DNA of 64,000 nt from Odontocerum albicorne (taxonomy: Eukaryota > Arthropoda > Insecta > Trichoptera > Odontoceridae), in assembly GCA_949825065.1 (NCBI GenBank), contig OX463848.1:44593601-44657600 (forward strand), read 5' to 3'. Below, piece after piece: positions 46,227-57,339 of the stretch (positions are counted from its first letter, which is position 1; each line of letters opens with the position of its first letter). The position numbers and the translations under genes were made by a program. The notes below the pieces were generated by a model. That model saw only the letters and a program-made list of their open reading frames with translations, was not told the origin of the DNA and ran no database searches.

Positions 46227-46394
46227 ATTCTATCTACTACGCATCTTAATCAGATAATATTGTGCTTGAATTTATAACTATTTCAATTTCAAAGTGGATT
46301 CAATTTGCTTTCACTTTAAATCATGACAGCCTAGTTCAAAGCAGGGTGATTTTTCTATATAAATCATATAAACATTTTATATCTGGTAATAACC

Positions 46395-47178
46395 AAATAA
46401 TTAGGTAAATGCTACAAGTCAATGTACAAATGCTACAAGTTAATTATTTATGTTACAACTTAATTTATAAATAGTACAAGTTAGTTATAAATGCTACACA
46501 TTAATTATAAATGTTGTTTATAGTTAAGTCATTAACGTTGTGGAGGTTTAAAGACATTGTAATTTATTTTTAACAAACACTGTTTATTCCACTTTTTTGT
46601 GATGGTATAACTTGCGTGGTCTTGTTTGTGCTCCCCTGAAGATGAGGTGAAAGCCTTGAAACCGGTAGGGTTATACCGTCACAAAAAAGTGGAATAAACA
46701 GTGTTTGTTAAAATAAATTACAATTAATTATAAATGTCATAAGTTAATTATTAATGTTATTAGTGTATTTATAAATACTACAAGTTGATGCACAAATGCC
46801 ACAACTTAATTTATAAATGATAAAGTGAATATATAAATGCTACAAGTCAATTATAAATGGTACAAGTTAATTTATAAATGCTACAATATAATTATAAATG
46901 CTACAAGTTAATTTATAAATGGTACAAGTTAATTTATAAATGCTACAATATAATTATAAATGCTACAAGTTAATTTATAAATGCTACAATATAATTATAA
47001 ATGCTACAAGTAAATTAAAAATGTTAAAAGTTAATGTATAAATTCTACAAATTAATTTATAAATGCTAATAAGTTAGTTTATAAATATAACAAATTGATG
47101 TATAAATGCTACAAGTTGATTTATAAATGCAATAAATGAATGTATAACTTATATAAGTTAATTTATAAATATTACAAG
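46395..47178. repeat. Degenerate 21-23-bp array, 3' of the LRR gene
   Basis: The unit approximates tacaagttaatttataaatgc, with some 25-30 very diverged copies on both sides of the Penelope-type fold-back at 46512-46735. Variation between units is far greater than in the other arrays, so it is probably older. Confidence 0.8.
46512..46735 (+). mobile_element. Penelope-type terminal fold-back with hammerhead-like core
   Basis: The left arm 46556-46611 (attgtaatttatttttaaca...) and right arm 46670-46724 are complementary over about 55 bases. The 58-base loop and adjoining stem carry CTGAAGA (46636), GAAA (46658) and GTC (46678) in hammerhead order, with ctgaaga followed by gagg pairing ccuu before gaaa. 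The same module forms the left end of the Penelope relic at 9812. Confidence 0.7.
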
Positions 47179-48464
47179 TTAACCCTTCAGGCACGTATGA
47201 CGTGACCGCACGCGCATCAAAACCACAACTCCCCACAGGGACGTATGACGTGCACCGCACGCGCACCAAAAATCCCACACAAGGATGGACGAAAACAGTG
47301 CCCTGTTTTATCATCTATTTATATGAGCAATAGTTTAAGGGCTGTGGAGTCGCTTAAAAAAAAACACGACTCCGACTCTGATTCCTATATTTACCAACAA
47401 TACGACTCCGACTCCACAACTCCGACTCCACGACTCCGACTCCACGACTCCGACTCCACAACTCCAACTTATCAGGTTGTTTCCTACCTTTGCATATAGC
47501 CATTTTTTTCATGTTATACGGATAAATATAAAACAAAATCAAACTTTAATAATTATTTATTAGAATTTATTCTTAAAAACAACATTGCTTCTATTAAATC
47601 TGTATTCGTAGAGGCTCTCAAATCAGAATTGAGAATTTTAAGAGTGGAAAATAATCGCTCTACGGATACTTGGGTTGGCGGTAATGCTGTAACGATCAAT
47701 GCTGAATCTTTTACGATTTCTAGATACCGCTGTATTGCCATTTCAACATTTAACTTATAAGTTCGGTCAATTTTTTCCATTATTTTCAATGCATCATAAA
47801 ATTCAATTTTAAATTTTGAAATAGAGTCTCCTTCATCTATATTGGGACTGTGATTCAAACGAGGACGTTTTAGTATATCTTGTTCATTGAGATATTTTTC
47901 AAAATCGTCTTCAGATTCAGCGGTGTCGGATGAAGATGATGATACTTCGTGTACGCTGCCTGCTGTCGTCTCTTTTTCTAATCGAAGGCCTTTCATACGA
48001 ACGGTTAATTCAAACATAGCGTTTTTAGCTCTATTTATTTGTTCTTCCGTCAATATGGATCGAACCATGGGGTTAACATAGATCCCAGCCAACAGAATTT
48101 TCTTTCGACGTGAGAAAGAAGGAGACAAACACATTTCCGTAGACTTGATGCATTAAATGGATCTCGGTGATTCACCATATCGGCGCGACTTGCGCCTGCA
48201 AGTTTAATATTCGTGCACAATACACATTCATTATAATAATTAAAAAAAAAATGTATTTTAAATTTTAACGAAAAATTAGTCGGAGTCGCTCGTTTTTTAC
48301 GACTCCTACTCCGACTTCGACTCCGGCCCAAACACCGCGACTCCACGACTCCGACTCCGACTCCACAGCCCTGATAGTTTCGTTAAAAACGATCTCCATA
48401 AAAAAAAAATTAAACGTCCCTGGGACTGAAAAAATGTTTTAGGCATACGGGCCTGAAGGGTTAA
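47179..48464. mobile_element. TTAA-flanked piggyBac-like MITE family C, split by a hAT element
   Basis: TTAA plus cccttcaggcacgtatg at the left and catacgggcctgaaggg plus TTAA at the right. Without the hAT (47337-48373) it is about 240 bp. Internal sequence repeats gacgtatgacgtg-type motifs. Confidence 0.83.
47337..48373 (-). mobile_element. Internally deleted hAT transposon with dimerisation domain
   Basis: The ends agggctgtggagtcgc and its complement are flanked by atagttt on both sides (an 8-bp TSD with one change is likely). The minus-strand frame 48134-47553 encodes MFELTVRMKGLRLEKE, an acidic Ser-rich linker and TALPPTQVSVERLFSTLKIL followed by LRASTNTDLIEAMLFLRIN, the hAT C-terminal dimerisation motif. 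The N-terminal zinc finger and catalytic core are missing. Both subterminal regions are packed with actccg hexamers. Confidence 0.9.
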
Positions 48465-48479
48465 TGCATTAATTGCTGC

Positions 48480-48890
48480 AAGCTAACAAGCACATAAAAG
48501 AAAAAAATATTATAATCAGGAATTCAATAAAATCATAGATTTTTTACGCAGTGTATCATAAAGTATGTTCCTTGTCAATTATCAGAGATTTTAAATCAAG
48601 AAGTAAGAGTTTATAAAATTTACATTTGTTTATTTGTCTGGCGCCATTTAGTGACCAAAGATCACTCCAATTGGGCCTATTTTTCAATTTAACATTTCTC
48701 AAATAGTATAAATATAAGCGTTCTCTTGAATACCTCAGAGATAGTTATTAGTTTGCTAATTATATTGTATTATTAGTATTGAAGAGTCGTGGTAATCATT
48801 AGACTTAAAATATGTACTGAAGTGAACGCACTCTTCCATAAAGCAGGCCACTAAAATTTTCATATTTTCATAGCCCATTTATTTATCTTC
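48480..48890. other. Unannotated AT-rich stretch
   Basis: No gene or repeat could be supported. Confidence 0.4.
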
Positions 48891-48899
48891 GTGCGTCCT

Positions 48900-49625
48900 C
48901 TTTGGCTTGGCGATTGTGGGCTAATGTCTAGGTTTGCCTGTTAACAAATGCGACTCTGGTTGGGAACATAGTTGTCTCCGAGTTACGCTCTTCAATATGC
49001 CCACATCTTCTTTCTTTTCGATGTTCCTAAGCCCATATCGAGATTTGGTCTCCGTCAATCTTCGCCTCCAAATCCTCCTGTCTTCCGCCACGACCCTCCA
49101 ATCCTGCGCCTGCAGCAGCCGAGTTGCGTCTCTCTCAACTTCGTCCTCCCATCGTAGCTTTGGCCTGCCCACTCTCCTTTTTCCACCCGAGTGTCCCTCC
49201 AGGATTATTTTGGGTGCTCGCGATCATGGCATTCTTTGCACATGTCCGGCCCATCTCAATCTGCTCAGTCTGACATGTACAGATAGCCTGGGAGCTTTGA
49301 TATTATACAGCTTGTCGTTGTGTCATATTCGCCAGGTTTCGCCGTCATTCACTGGGCCCAGAAACCTACATAGTACTCTTCTCTCGAAGGCATCCAGCAA
49401 CTCTGTGGATTTAGCTGTCAGTGTCCATGATTCGCATTCATATGCCACCACTGTTCTAATAATTGTTTTGTATAGGGTGACTTTGGTTTTTCTGTGGACA
49501 CTTCTGGACTTGAACACCGGCAGTAGGGAGAAGAATGTGTTGTTCCCTGTTGTGATGGCCACATTACCAATACTAATTCAATGTGTCCTGCTATACTTGA
49601 ATTATAAATCTATAGTATAGAAACT
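48900..49625 (-). pseudogene. LINE ORF2 C-terminal remnant
   Basis: The minus strand reads KVTLYKTIIRTVVAYECESW, then TAKSTELLDAFERRVLCRFL, a stop and frameshift, then GRPKLRWEDEVERDATRLL and VVAEDRRIWRRRLTETKSRY. This is the typical end of an RTE/CR1-type ORF2. The element is different from families R and the 11424 LINE. Confidence 0.83.
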
Positions 49626-49891
49626 ATCTAAACCCCCGGTACATTGATAAATTAACTCTCAGTATAATTTTCATATCTCGTGTATTTAAATTGAAATGTT
49701 ATCATTTTGGCTTATATAAATAAAGATAGCAAGATAAGTGGTTCCTGAATCATTTTAAAAGAAATGAACACACCTTAAAATAGTTATTTTAATAATTTTG
49801 ATAAAAGAGTGCTAATTGAAATGGAATTAGTGTTAAGCGAGGTTTTCCTGTATAATAAATGCTGTGATAAAAAATTTACCTAGTTATTAAT

Positions 49892-51242
49892 GAAAATGTA
49901 TAATGAGTTCCTTATGAACAGGAAGCTGGATTTGGTAGAAGAAGGATAAAAGTAAAATGAATATTGTAGAGATGTGTGCATTGGGAAATGTATAATGAGT
50001 TCCTTATGAACAGGAAGTTGGATTTGGTAGAAGAAGGATAAAAGTAAAATGAATATTGTAGAGATGTGTGCATTGGGAAATGTATAATGAGTTCCTTATG
50101 AACAGGAAGTTGGATTTGGTAGAAGAAGGATAAAAGTAAAATGAATGTTGTAGAGATGTGTGCATTGGGAAATGTATAATGAGTTCCTTATGAACAGGAA
50201 GTTGGATTTGGTAGAAGAAGGATAAAAGTAAAATGAATGTTGTAGAGGTGTGTGCATTGGGAAATGTATAATGAGTTCCTTATGAACAGGAAGTTGGATT
50301 TGGTACAAGAAGGATAAAAGTAAAATGAATATTGTAGAGATGTGTGCATTGGGAAATGTATAATGAGTTCCTTATGAACAGGAAGTTGGATTTGGTAGAA
50401 GAAGGATAAAAGTAAAATGAATGTTGTAGAGATGTGTGCATTGGGAAATGTATAATGAGTTCCTTATGAACAGGAAGTTGGATTTGGTAGAAGAAGGATA
50501 AAAGTAAAATGAATATTGTAGAAATGTGTGCATTGGGAAATGTATAATGAGTTCCTTATGAACAGGAAGTTGGATTTGGTAGAAGAAGGATAAAAGTAAA
50601 ATGAATGTTGTAGAGATGTGTGCATTGGGAAATGTATAATGAGTTCCTTATGAACAGGAAGTTGGATTTGGTAGAAGAAGGATAAAAGTAAAATGAATGT
50701 TGTAGAGGTGTGTGCATTGGGAAATGTATAATGAGTTCCTTATGAACAGGAAGTTGGATTTGGTAGAAGAAGGATAAAAGTAAAATGAATATTGTAGAGA
50801 TGTGTGCATTGGGAAATGTATAATGAGTTCCTTATGAACAGGAAGTTGGATTTGGTAGAAGAAGGATAAAAGTAAAATGAATGTTGTAGAGATGTGTGCA
50901 TTGGGAAATGTATAATGAGTTCCTTATGAACAGGAAGTTGGATTTGGTAGAAGAAGGATAAAAGTAAAATGAATATTGTAGAAATGTGTGCATTGGGAAA
51001 TGTATAATGAGTTCCTTATGAACAGGAAGTTGGATTTGGTAGAAGAAGGATAAAAGTAAAATGAATGTTGTAGAGATGTGTGCATTGGGAAATGTATAAT
51101 GAGTTCCTTATGAACAGGAAGTTGGATTTGGTAGAAGAAGGATAAAAGTAAAATGAATGTTGTAGAGATGTGTGCATTGGGAAATGTATAATGAGTTCCT
51201 TATGAACAGGAAGTTGGATTTGGCAGAAGAAGAATAAAAGTA
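49892..51242. repeat. 92-bp tandem array (about 14.6 copies)
   Basis: The unit starts atgtataatgagttccttat and contains gaagttggatttggtagaag. Start-to-start is 92 bp. Variants gaatattgtagag and gaatgttgtagag are arranged in a repeating multi-unit pattern. The right edge runs into a LINE remnant that itself resembles the unit end, so the array may have grown from LINE sequence. Confidence 0.96.
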
Positions 51243-52145
51243 AAAGAATGTTGTAGAGATGAGTGCGTTGGGAAATATTTGTGCGTTGTTAATATATTAA
51301 AGAAGGCGCAACAAAGACGTCAAAAATGCATGGATAAAAATGTTTTAAGTACGATGAAGAAAGGAGATTTAAGATGGTTTGGACATGAGTTGAGAATGAA
51401 TGACGAAAGAATAATTAACCCTTCCTTCCCTGTGATGTGTAACTAGTACACATTGCTTTTAAAAACTTTAATATCTCTATAAATATAATAAATACTGGGT
51501 TCAGATTTTAGGTATTCCTCCGTAATACATTTACGCATTGAATGAAAAAATAATATTAATAATAATTAGCACTTATCGGCCACATCAGAGATATTTTGTG
51601 AAAATCGGGAATAAATTCACCAATACAATCAAACGTGTGCCAGTGTGTGACGTATGTATATTCATTATAAAATACCGCTATGGGTGGGGAAGCGACGCTA
51701 TTCATGTCTCACTCTACTTCGGTATATGGGAACGCACGAAATAGAATCTCAGTTCACTAGCTTCAGTAGCTTTTGGGCATCCATTTGAGGTGGTCTCTTC
51801 GCCCGTTTTGTGAACGTCGGCCGATGTTTTTTTTCATGTTTTCAGCAATTAAATTTCAATTATTATCACTTTTGACTTCAAATTTAAATAATGTAAGCGA
51901 TTGGCTATGAATATTCTTATTTTTCTGATTTTAAATTGCTCATTTTTACATGTGTATTGATGTGTATTGAATACACAGCACCGGAACGGGCGGAGTTTTT
52001 TAGCACAGGAAGGGAAAGGTTAAGTAAGTATACAAGTCAGAAGTGCAAGATGGTTGGATCAAATGGACCAGATTTTGAAAGAAGGTAAAGTGATAAGTAT
52101 GAATAACAGAAGATTGTGAGATGTATGAATTTGGAGGAGGTAAAA
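51243..52145 (+). pseudogene. LINE ORF2 C-terminal remnant interrupted by a TTAA MITE
   Basis: Reads KKAQQRRQKCMDKNVLS, then KGDLRWFGHELRMNDERIIN up to 51414, then after the MITE SARWLDQMDQILKEGKVISM and a stop. The LRWFGHxxRM motif is typical of this LINE end. Confidence 0.75.
51415..52023. mobile_element. TTAA-flanked MITE family B, copy 5 (reference 609 bp)
   Basis: The left end is ttaacccttccttccctgtg and the right end is cacaggaagggaaaggttaa, giving inverted repeats with TTAA on both sides. No transposase. It sits in a LINE remnant at a TTAA site. It is the cleanest copy for comparing the others. Confidence 0.9.
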
Positions 52146-52439
52146 GTTGTATGTTTGGAGATCTGTTCTCTCTGCCTACCCTCTGTTGTGATGATATGTA
52201 TGTACATATTTTTTTTAAATATTGATATGGAGCTAAAATATAGTGATACATTTATAAGTTAAACCCGTATTTGTACTTTTCATCTGGCTAGCAAGAACTG
52301 TATTCACTAGACCTAGTGGAGAAAGAACCAGTGGCCTACAGCAGTGATACTCAGTGTTCGTGTTCCTTGAGCCAGAATTGGTCCTCTAATCTAATCTGGA
52401 TGGCTACTTTATAGAGGACGCATTGCAAGCTACTCATGA

Positions 52440-53265
52440 GCTGCCGTAGGATCGACCATGAGCACAAAGCTTAAGAGCAAGATCAACAAGACAGTGATCA
52501 GGCCCACAGTACTGCATGGAGCCGAGTGTTAGTCTCCAAAAAAATAAGAACAACTGCTTCATATAGCCGAGATGTGTCTGCTACGGAGGTCACTGGGTGT
52601 CACTAGATTAGATCTTCTTCTTCTTATTTTAGGCCTGTTGGTCTGTTATGGTCCTGCATCATTGTTTGCCTCTAGTGACGTCGACTGCCAGCTGTCTTTC
52701 CATCTTTTGGGAGGTCGTCCTGGAGGTCTGCTTGCTTGGGGGATACTGTCCCTGGCCATTCTTACGACTCTTGGTTCCGCCATTCTGAATACGTGTTCGT
52801 TCCACAACCTTCTTCTCTGTCGTCCCCATCTGACAATATCTTCAACTTCGCACGTCCTTCGGATTTCTGTGTTTCGTACTCTATCACGAAGGGTTTTGCC
52901 AGCGATACTTCTGAGTACCTTCATTTCGCTGGTTCGAAGGAGATTTTTGGTTTTGACAGTGTCTAGATTAGATAATATCCAAAATTAACAAATTCACGGA
53001 TCAATTAAAGGGGTGCCAACAGTAGATAAAGCCTGGGAAGCGTGGCTACGCTATTATGGGCACGTGCAACAGCTCTTCGCTAAAAACAGCCACGAATCGA
53101 GAAGTCCTAAATAGATGCAGAGGAGGGAGATCCAAGAAGACCCTACACATGAAAATGGAGGAGGACATAATGAGATTCTGACTATCCCCGAGTGATTGGT
53201 GGGATTGAGAGAGATGGAGGAAAAAGGTTCAAGAAGTTGACCCCAAATGGATGGGATTAGACAAG
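52440..53265 (+). pseudogene. LINE ORF2 C-terminal remnant interrupted by another LINE
   Basis: Reads STKLKSKINKTVIRPTVLHG, then IAEMCLLRRSLGVTRLD before the insert, and after it DKAWEAWLRYYGHVQQLFAK and a basic tail. Stops are frequent. The duplicated ctagattagat at both edges of the insert is part of this reading frame. Confidence 0.8.
52614..52962 (-). mobile_element. LINE family R, 5'-truncated (349 bp), 11-bp TSD
   Basis: The minus-strand frame encodes MKVLRSIAGKTLRDRVRNTE, then DIVRWGRQRRRLWNEHVFRM and PPGRPPKRWKDSWQ, ending in an (aag)n tail (plus-strand cttcttcttctt at 52614). ctagattagat is duplicated at 52603-52613 and 52963-52973. Confidence 0.92.
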
Positions 53266-53391
53266 GGAAAGAAGAAGAAGGGTCAACCGTGAGCTGACCA
53301 TAATATGGCCACTTGACTTGAATATATTTTTCTCTGACAGTGTGTGAAGTAGGTTGATTAGGTTACCTGCATACATTTTTGTTACCTGTAT

Positions 53392-53930
53392 TATACTTGA
53401 GAAAATGTAGAATTGTCCCCGTGAAATTTGAAATGTCATGTCTCAAAGGGATGGGGTAAAATCGTTTTTTTTACAAATCGAATCTTTTTTTATAAATCGA
53501 AAAATCGTTTTTCTCTAAACTGACGTTTTAATTCCTAATTTTCATTATACTGACTTTCTAATGTATTGTATGATTTGTATCTATCTTTAAATAGGCTAAG
53601 ATTCACTATGAATTAATACTAATTACAAACATTTAATTTTATGTATCTCTAGCCAATGCAGACTAACGTAGTAACTTTTGACAAACGTCACCAAATATTA
53701 TTTGATTCTAACAAACTGCCACATTTTTGCTAATTTGTAATAAGATGTATTAATTTGTCATTATTGTTAGTTTTATGTAATTTATTTACCTAAATAACTT
53801 GCTATTTATTAGCATCGAGGCTTATATTAAAGTTGATAAAATAATTAAAATTACTGAACGTCGTTAAAAGGTTGTATTGGGGCAAATTTGTGAATTGTAA
53901 CAGGGACCATGCTACATTTTCTCAAGTATA
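53392..53930 (+). mobile_element. MITE family A, copy 3
   Basis: Ends tatacttgagaaaatgtag and complement, TA flanks, 539 bp, same orientation as copy 1. Confidence 0.87.
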
Positions 53931-54310
53931 ATTGATTACAGGGCAAGGAAGTCAAAATCAAGCAGGAATCTAGCCTTGGAATAATATTGTTTATACTCTA
54001 GATTTATTTTTATATTTCCTTCTATGTCTGTTACAATATTTTAAGATTATCATACTATGTCTAGGAATATTGTCAGGTTGCAAGTAAATAAATGCAAGCC
54101 ATTTTTGGTCCAATTAAATATTATGGTAAATAATATCAAAGATAGTCTTGGCCAATTATAAAATCATCCTGTCATTATTTATGATTTTTTTTACCTGTTT
54201 GCATACTATTCATTCATTTTGTTAAGTAATCACATGTCAAAGTTACAATAAAATACCTCACCTACATTAATTTTAAAAAAATGTTTTATTTTGAAATATT
54301 TCCTTACCTT
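53931..54310. other. Unannotated AT-rich stretch
   Basis: No gene or repeat could be supported. Confidence 0.4.
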
Positions 54311-54320
54311 GACATACAAC

Positions 54321-54931
54321 ATGTCTATCTACATCAGCGAGACTAAATGCATGACTCTAGCCAGAGAGCAAGTTGGATGCAGTGTGGCGATCGACGACAC
54401 ACCGATTGAACAAGTTACAAAATTTAAATACTTGGGTGCTAGCATAATGTAATAATCACAAAAGGCCGCAGCTATTTCCGGATGTCTAAAGAACACTATC
54501 TGGAAAAACAAGTATATGAACATCCAAAGCAAAGTGAGGATATACAAGACCTGTATCCGCCCCATAATGACATACAGCATAGAGTCCAGAGCCGATACTG
54601 TCAGAACCACAAATCTCTTTCGAACCAGCGAAATGAAGGTACTCAGGAGTATCGCTGGCAAAACCCTTCGTGATAGAGTACGAAACACAGAAATCCGAAG
54701 GATGTGCGAAGTTGAAGATATTGTCAGATGGGGACGACAGAGAAGAAGGTTCTGGAACGAACATGTATCCAGAATGGCGGAACCAAGAGCTGTAAGAACG
54801 GCCAGGGACAGTATTCCCCGAGCAAGCAGACCTCCAGGACGACCTCCCAAAAGATGGAAAGACAGCTGGCAGTCGACGTCACAAGAAGGAAACAATGATG
54901 CAGGACCATAACAGGCCTAAAAGAAGAAGAA
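54321..54931 (+). mobile_element. LINE family R, 5'-truncated (611 bp), 10-bp TSD
   Basis: Begins in the RT thumb (TPIEQVTKFKYLGASIM), then after a frameshift MNIQSKVRIYKTCIRPIMTY, RSIAGKTLRDRVRNTEIRRM and PPGRPPKRWKDSWQSTS, stop, and an (aag)n tail. gacatacaac lies on both sides (54311-54320, 54932-54941). Confidence 0.92.
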
Positions 54932-54944
54932 GACATACAACTAA

Positions 54945-55925
54945 AAACTTTCTTGGGGATGGTTCACAACTCAGATAATCCATTGCCTTTTTCCTCCAAA
55001 AGTTCATCTCACTTATCACTATCTGCAGGTCAACAAGTTTTCTTAGAAGCGGTGTGGAATGGTCTTTTTCATCACAGTGGCGCTAATAACAGATGAAGCC
55101 TGGGAAGTACGATTACATGTACGTGGGCCGCAGACTTATTACAGATAGGCTGCAGACTTATTGTAAGTGGATCGCACTTATTGTAGGTGATCCATAGACT
55201 TATTATAGGTAGATTGCAGACTTATGGTAGGTGGTATGGCATGTTTGACATACCTGTCAGAAAGGATTAATGAAAGAAAACAAATCTTCTCATAAAGTGG
55301 TTTTATTAGATAATCACTGATTTGTTTTGTTTTTATTTGACACTTATTTTATAATAAATTAATAAACCGTCAGTTTGATAGGACTTTTGTAAAGTGAAAC
55401 AGGCCTGTAACTTGAATTTTATTATATTTAAGTGTTAAGTTATCGTGTTTAAAAATAGAATCTACAATATAAATACCAAATCAATGAATAATAAATTGAG
55501 TTAGCCGTTCATTCTTTTATATATTTAAATTATCAATGCGGCCCCTCAGCACAAACATTATATTTGTCCAGGTCTGTTCTAGACTGATACATACTACACG
55601 AGTATCATACAATACAATACAGTTAGTAGTTAGGCCCAAATACATGACAGTAAAACCATTTTTAATATGCACTAAGTCATAAATCCCGTGATAGACACAG
55701 ATGTCATCCACCAACAAGATGGACTGGCCCAGGCATTCTTTCTTAAACTCGACAGACAGTTGTTGATGAAAATCTTGGGGAAAGATAAGACAAAGGAAGA
55801 ATAAGGAAAAACAATCAAAATTATTTATGAAACATTTAATAGACATTTATAGCCAAAACATAGAAAAGGTACAAAATATAACATTCAAGTAAAAATAACA
55901 AGAAAATACATAGACCTAATTGATC
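54945..55925. other. Unannotated stretch with a weak repeat at 55125-55230
   Basis: A diverged motif cagacttattataggtaga recurs four times near 55130-55225. No gene is supported in the remainder. A minus-strand open frame at 55517-55846 has no recognisable domain. Confidence 0.4.
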
Positions 55926-56013
55926 TGTGTTTTATATATTAACTTCGTCTAAGGCACATCAAATCCATAAAACAGTTGCATCTGCAAAATATCTGAGGAC
56001 CTTATTATTTTTC

Positions 56014-56236
56014 AAGAGGAAGATGAAATACAGCACCTCCAGAAGAAACATTATGCAAGTGTGCAAGTTTATAGTTAAGTTTATTTGTCAAGAGGAAGAT
56101 GAAATACAGCACCTCCGGAAGAAACATTATGCGAGTGTGCAAGTTTATAGTTAAGTTTATTTATCAAGAGGAAGATGAAATACAGCACCTCCAGAAGAAA
56201 TATTATGCAAGTGTACAAGTTTATAGTTAAGTTAAT
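56014..56236. repeat. 76-bp tandem repeat (3 copies)
   Basis: The unit starts aagaggaagatgaaatacag and contains cacctccagaagaaacatta. Confidence 0.92.
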
Positions 56237-56565
56237 TTGGCTTTTCTGTCTTTTTCCACATCCACGTTTCACTCCCATATGTCAAAATTGGTACTAAAAT
56301 ATTGTTATGGGATTGTGGCAGATTTTGATACTGTCCAGTTGGAGTATACACGTTTGAGTTCCCTATTGACTTTGTTCCTCATCAGTAGATGCCATTTAAA
56401 ATCTCTCGTAAATCATCTTAGATAATATTATCAAAATAGCAGGATTCTTCAATTTGCTCCAAACTCACCCATATATCGCATTTAATTTTCCTTTCACACT
56501 TTTCTATCACAATGACTTGGAATTTTACAACATTCTTTCTCAGGTCGTTCTCTTTAGATCCCTCG
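56237..56565 (-). pseudogene. LINE ORF2 remnant, minus strand
   Basis: Complement segments resemble the thumb region and C-terminal region (WVSLEQIEESCYF, NVYSNWTVSKSATIP) of the LINE relics elsewhere in this window, with many stops. Confidence 0.5.
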
Positions 56566-56730
56566 TGTAATTTGCCTATCAGATTCTGTAATTAATCACC
56601 ATTCTCCTCCTACACTACCATGTTTAAATACATAGTTCTACGAATTATTATGTACATCCAGTCTGTTATATACTTCCTCATCAGCAGATCGCAATGAGTT
56701 ATGCTCCAGTCTGAGAAAATTCCACTCGCA

Positions 56731-57338
56731 TAGCTTGGAGATATGCAGTCGAGACAAGTTGTATGACTCATTATAGCTTGGAGATATGCAGTCGAGACAA
56801 GTTGTATGACTCATTATAGCTTGGAGATATGCAGTCGAGACAAGTTGTACAACTCACTATAGCTTGGAGATATGCAGTCGAGACAAGTTGTACATCTCAT
56901 TATAGCTTGGAGATATGCAGTCGAGACAAGTTGTACAACTCATTATAGCTTGGAGATATGCAGTCGAGACAAGTTGTACGACTCATTATAGCTTGGAGAT
57001 ATGCAGTCGAGACAAGTTGTACGACTCATTATAGCTTGGAGATATGCAGTCGAGACAAGTTGTACAACTCATTATAGCTTGGAGATATGCAGTCGAAACA
57101 AGTTGTACGACTCATTATAGCTTGGAGATATGCAGTCGAGACAAGTTGTACGACTCATTATAGCTTGGAGATATGCAGTCGAGAAAAGTTGTACGACTCA
57201 TTATAGCTTGGAGATATGCAGTCGAGACAAGTTGTACAACTCACTATAGCTTGGAGATATGCAGTCGAGACAAGTTGTACGACTCATTATAGCTTGGAGA
57301 TATGCAGTCGAGACAAGTTGTACAACTCATTATAAACC
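56731..57338. repeat. 43-bp tandem array (14 copies)
   Basis: The unit is tatagcttggagatatgcag followed by tcgagacaagttgtacgact and cat. Highly homogeneous. Confidence 0.96.
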
Positions 57339-57339
57339 A

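Noticed and set aside
48934..49620. 228-codon plus-strand frame
   Set aside because: It is antisense to a recognisable LINE ORF2 end and shows no domain of its own.
55517..55846. 109-codon minus-strand frame
   Set aside because: No recognisable domain, no splice or start support, and AT-rich background composition.
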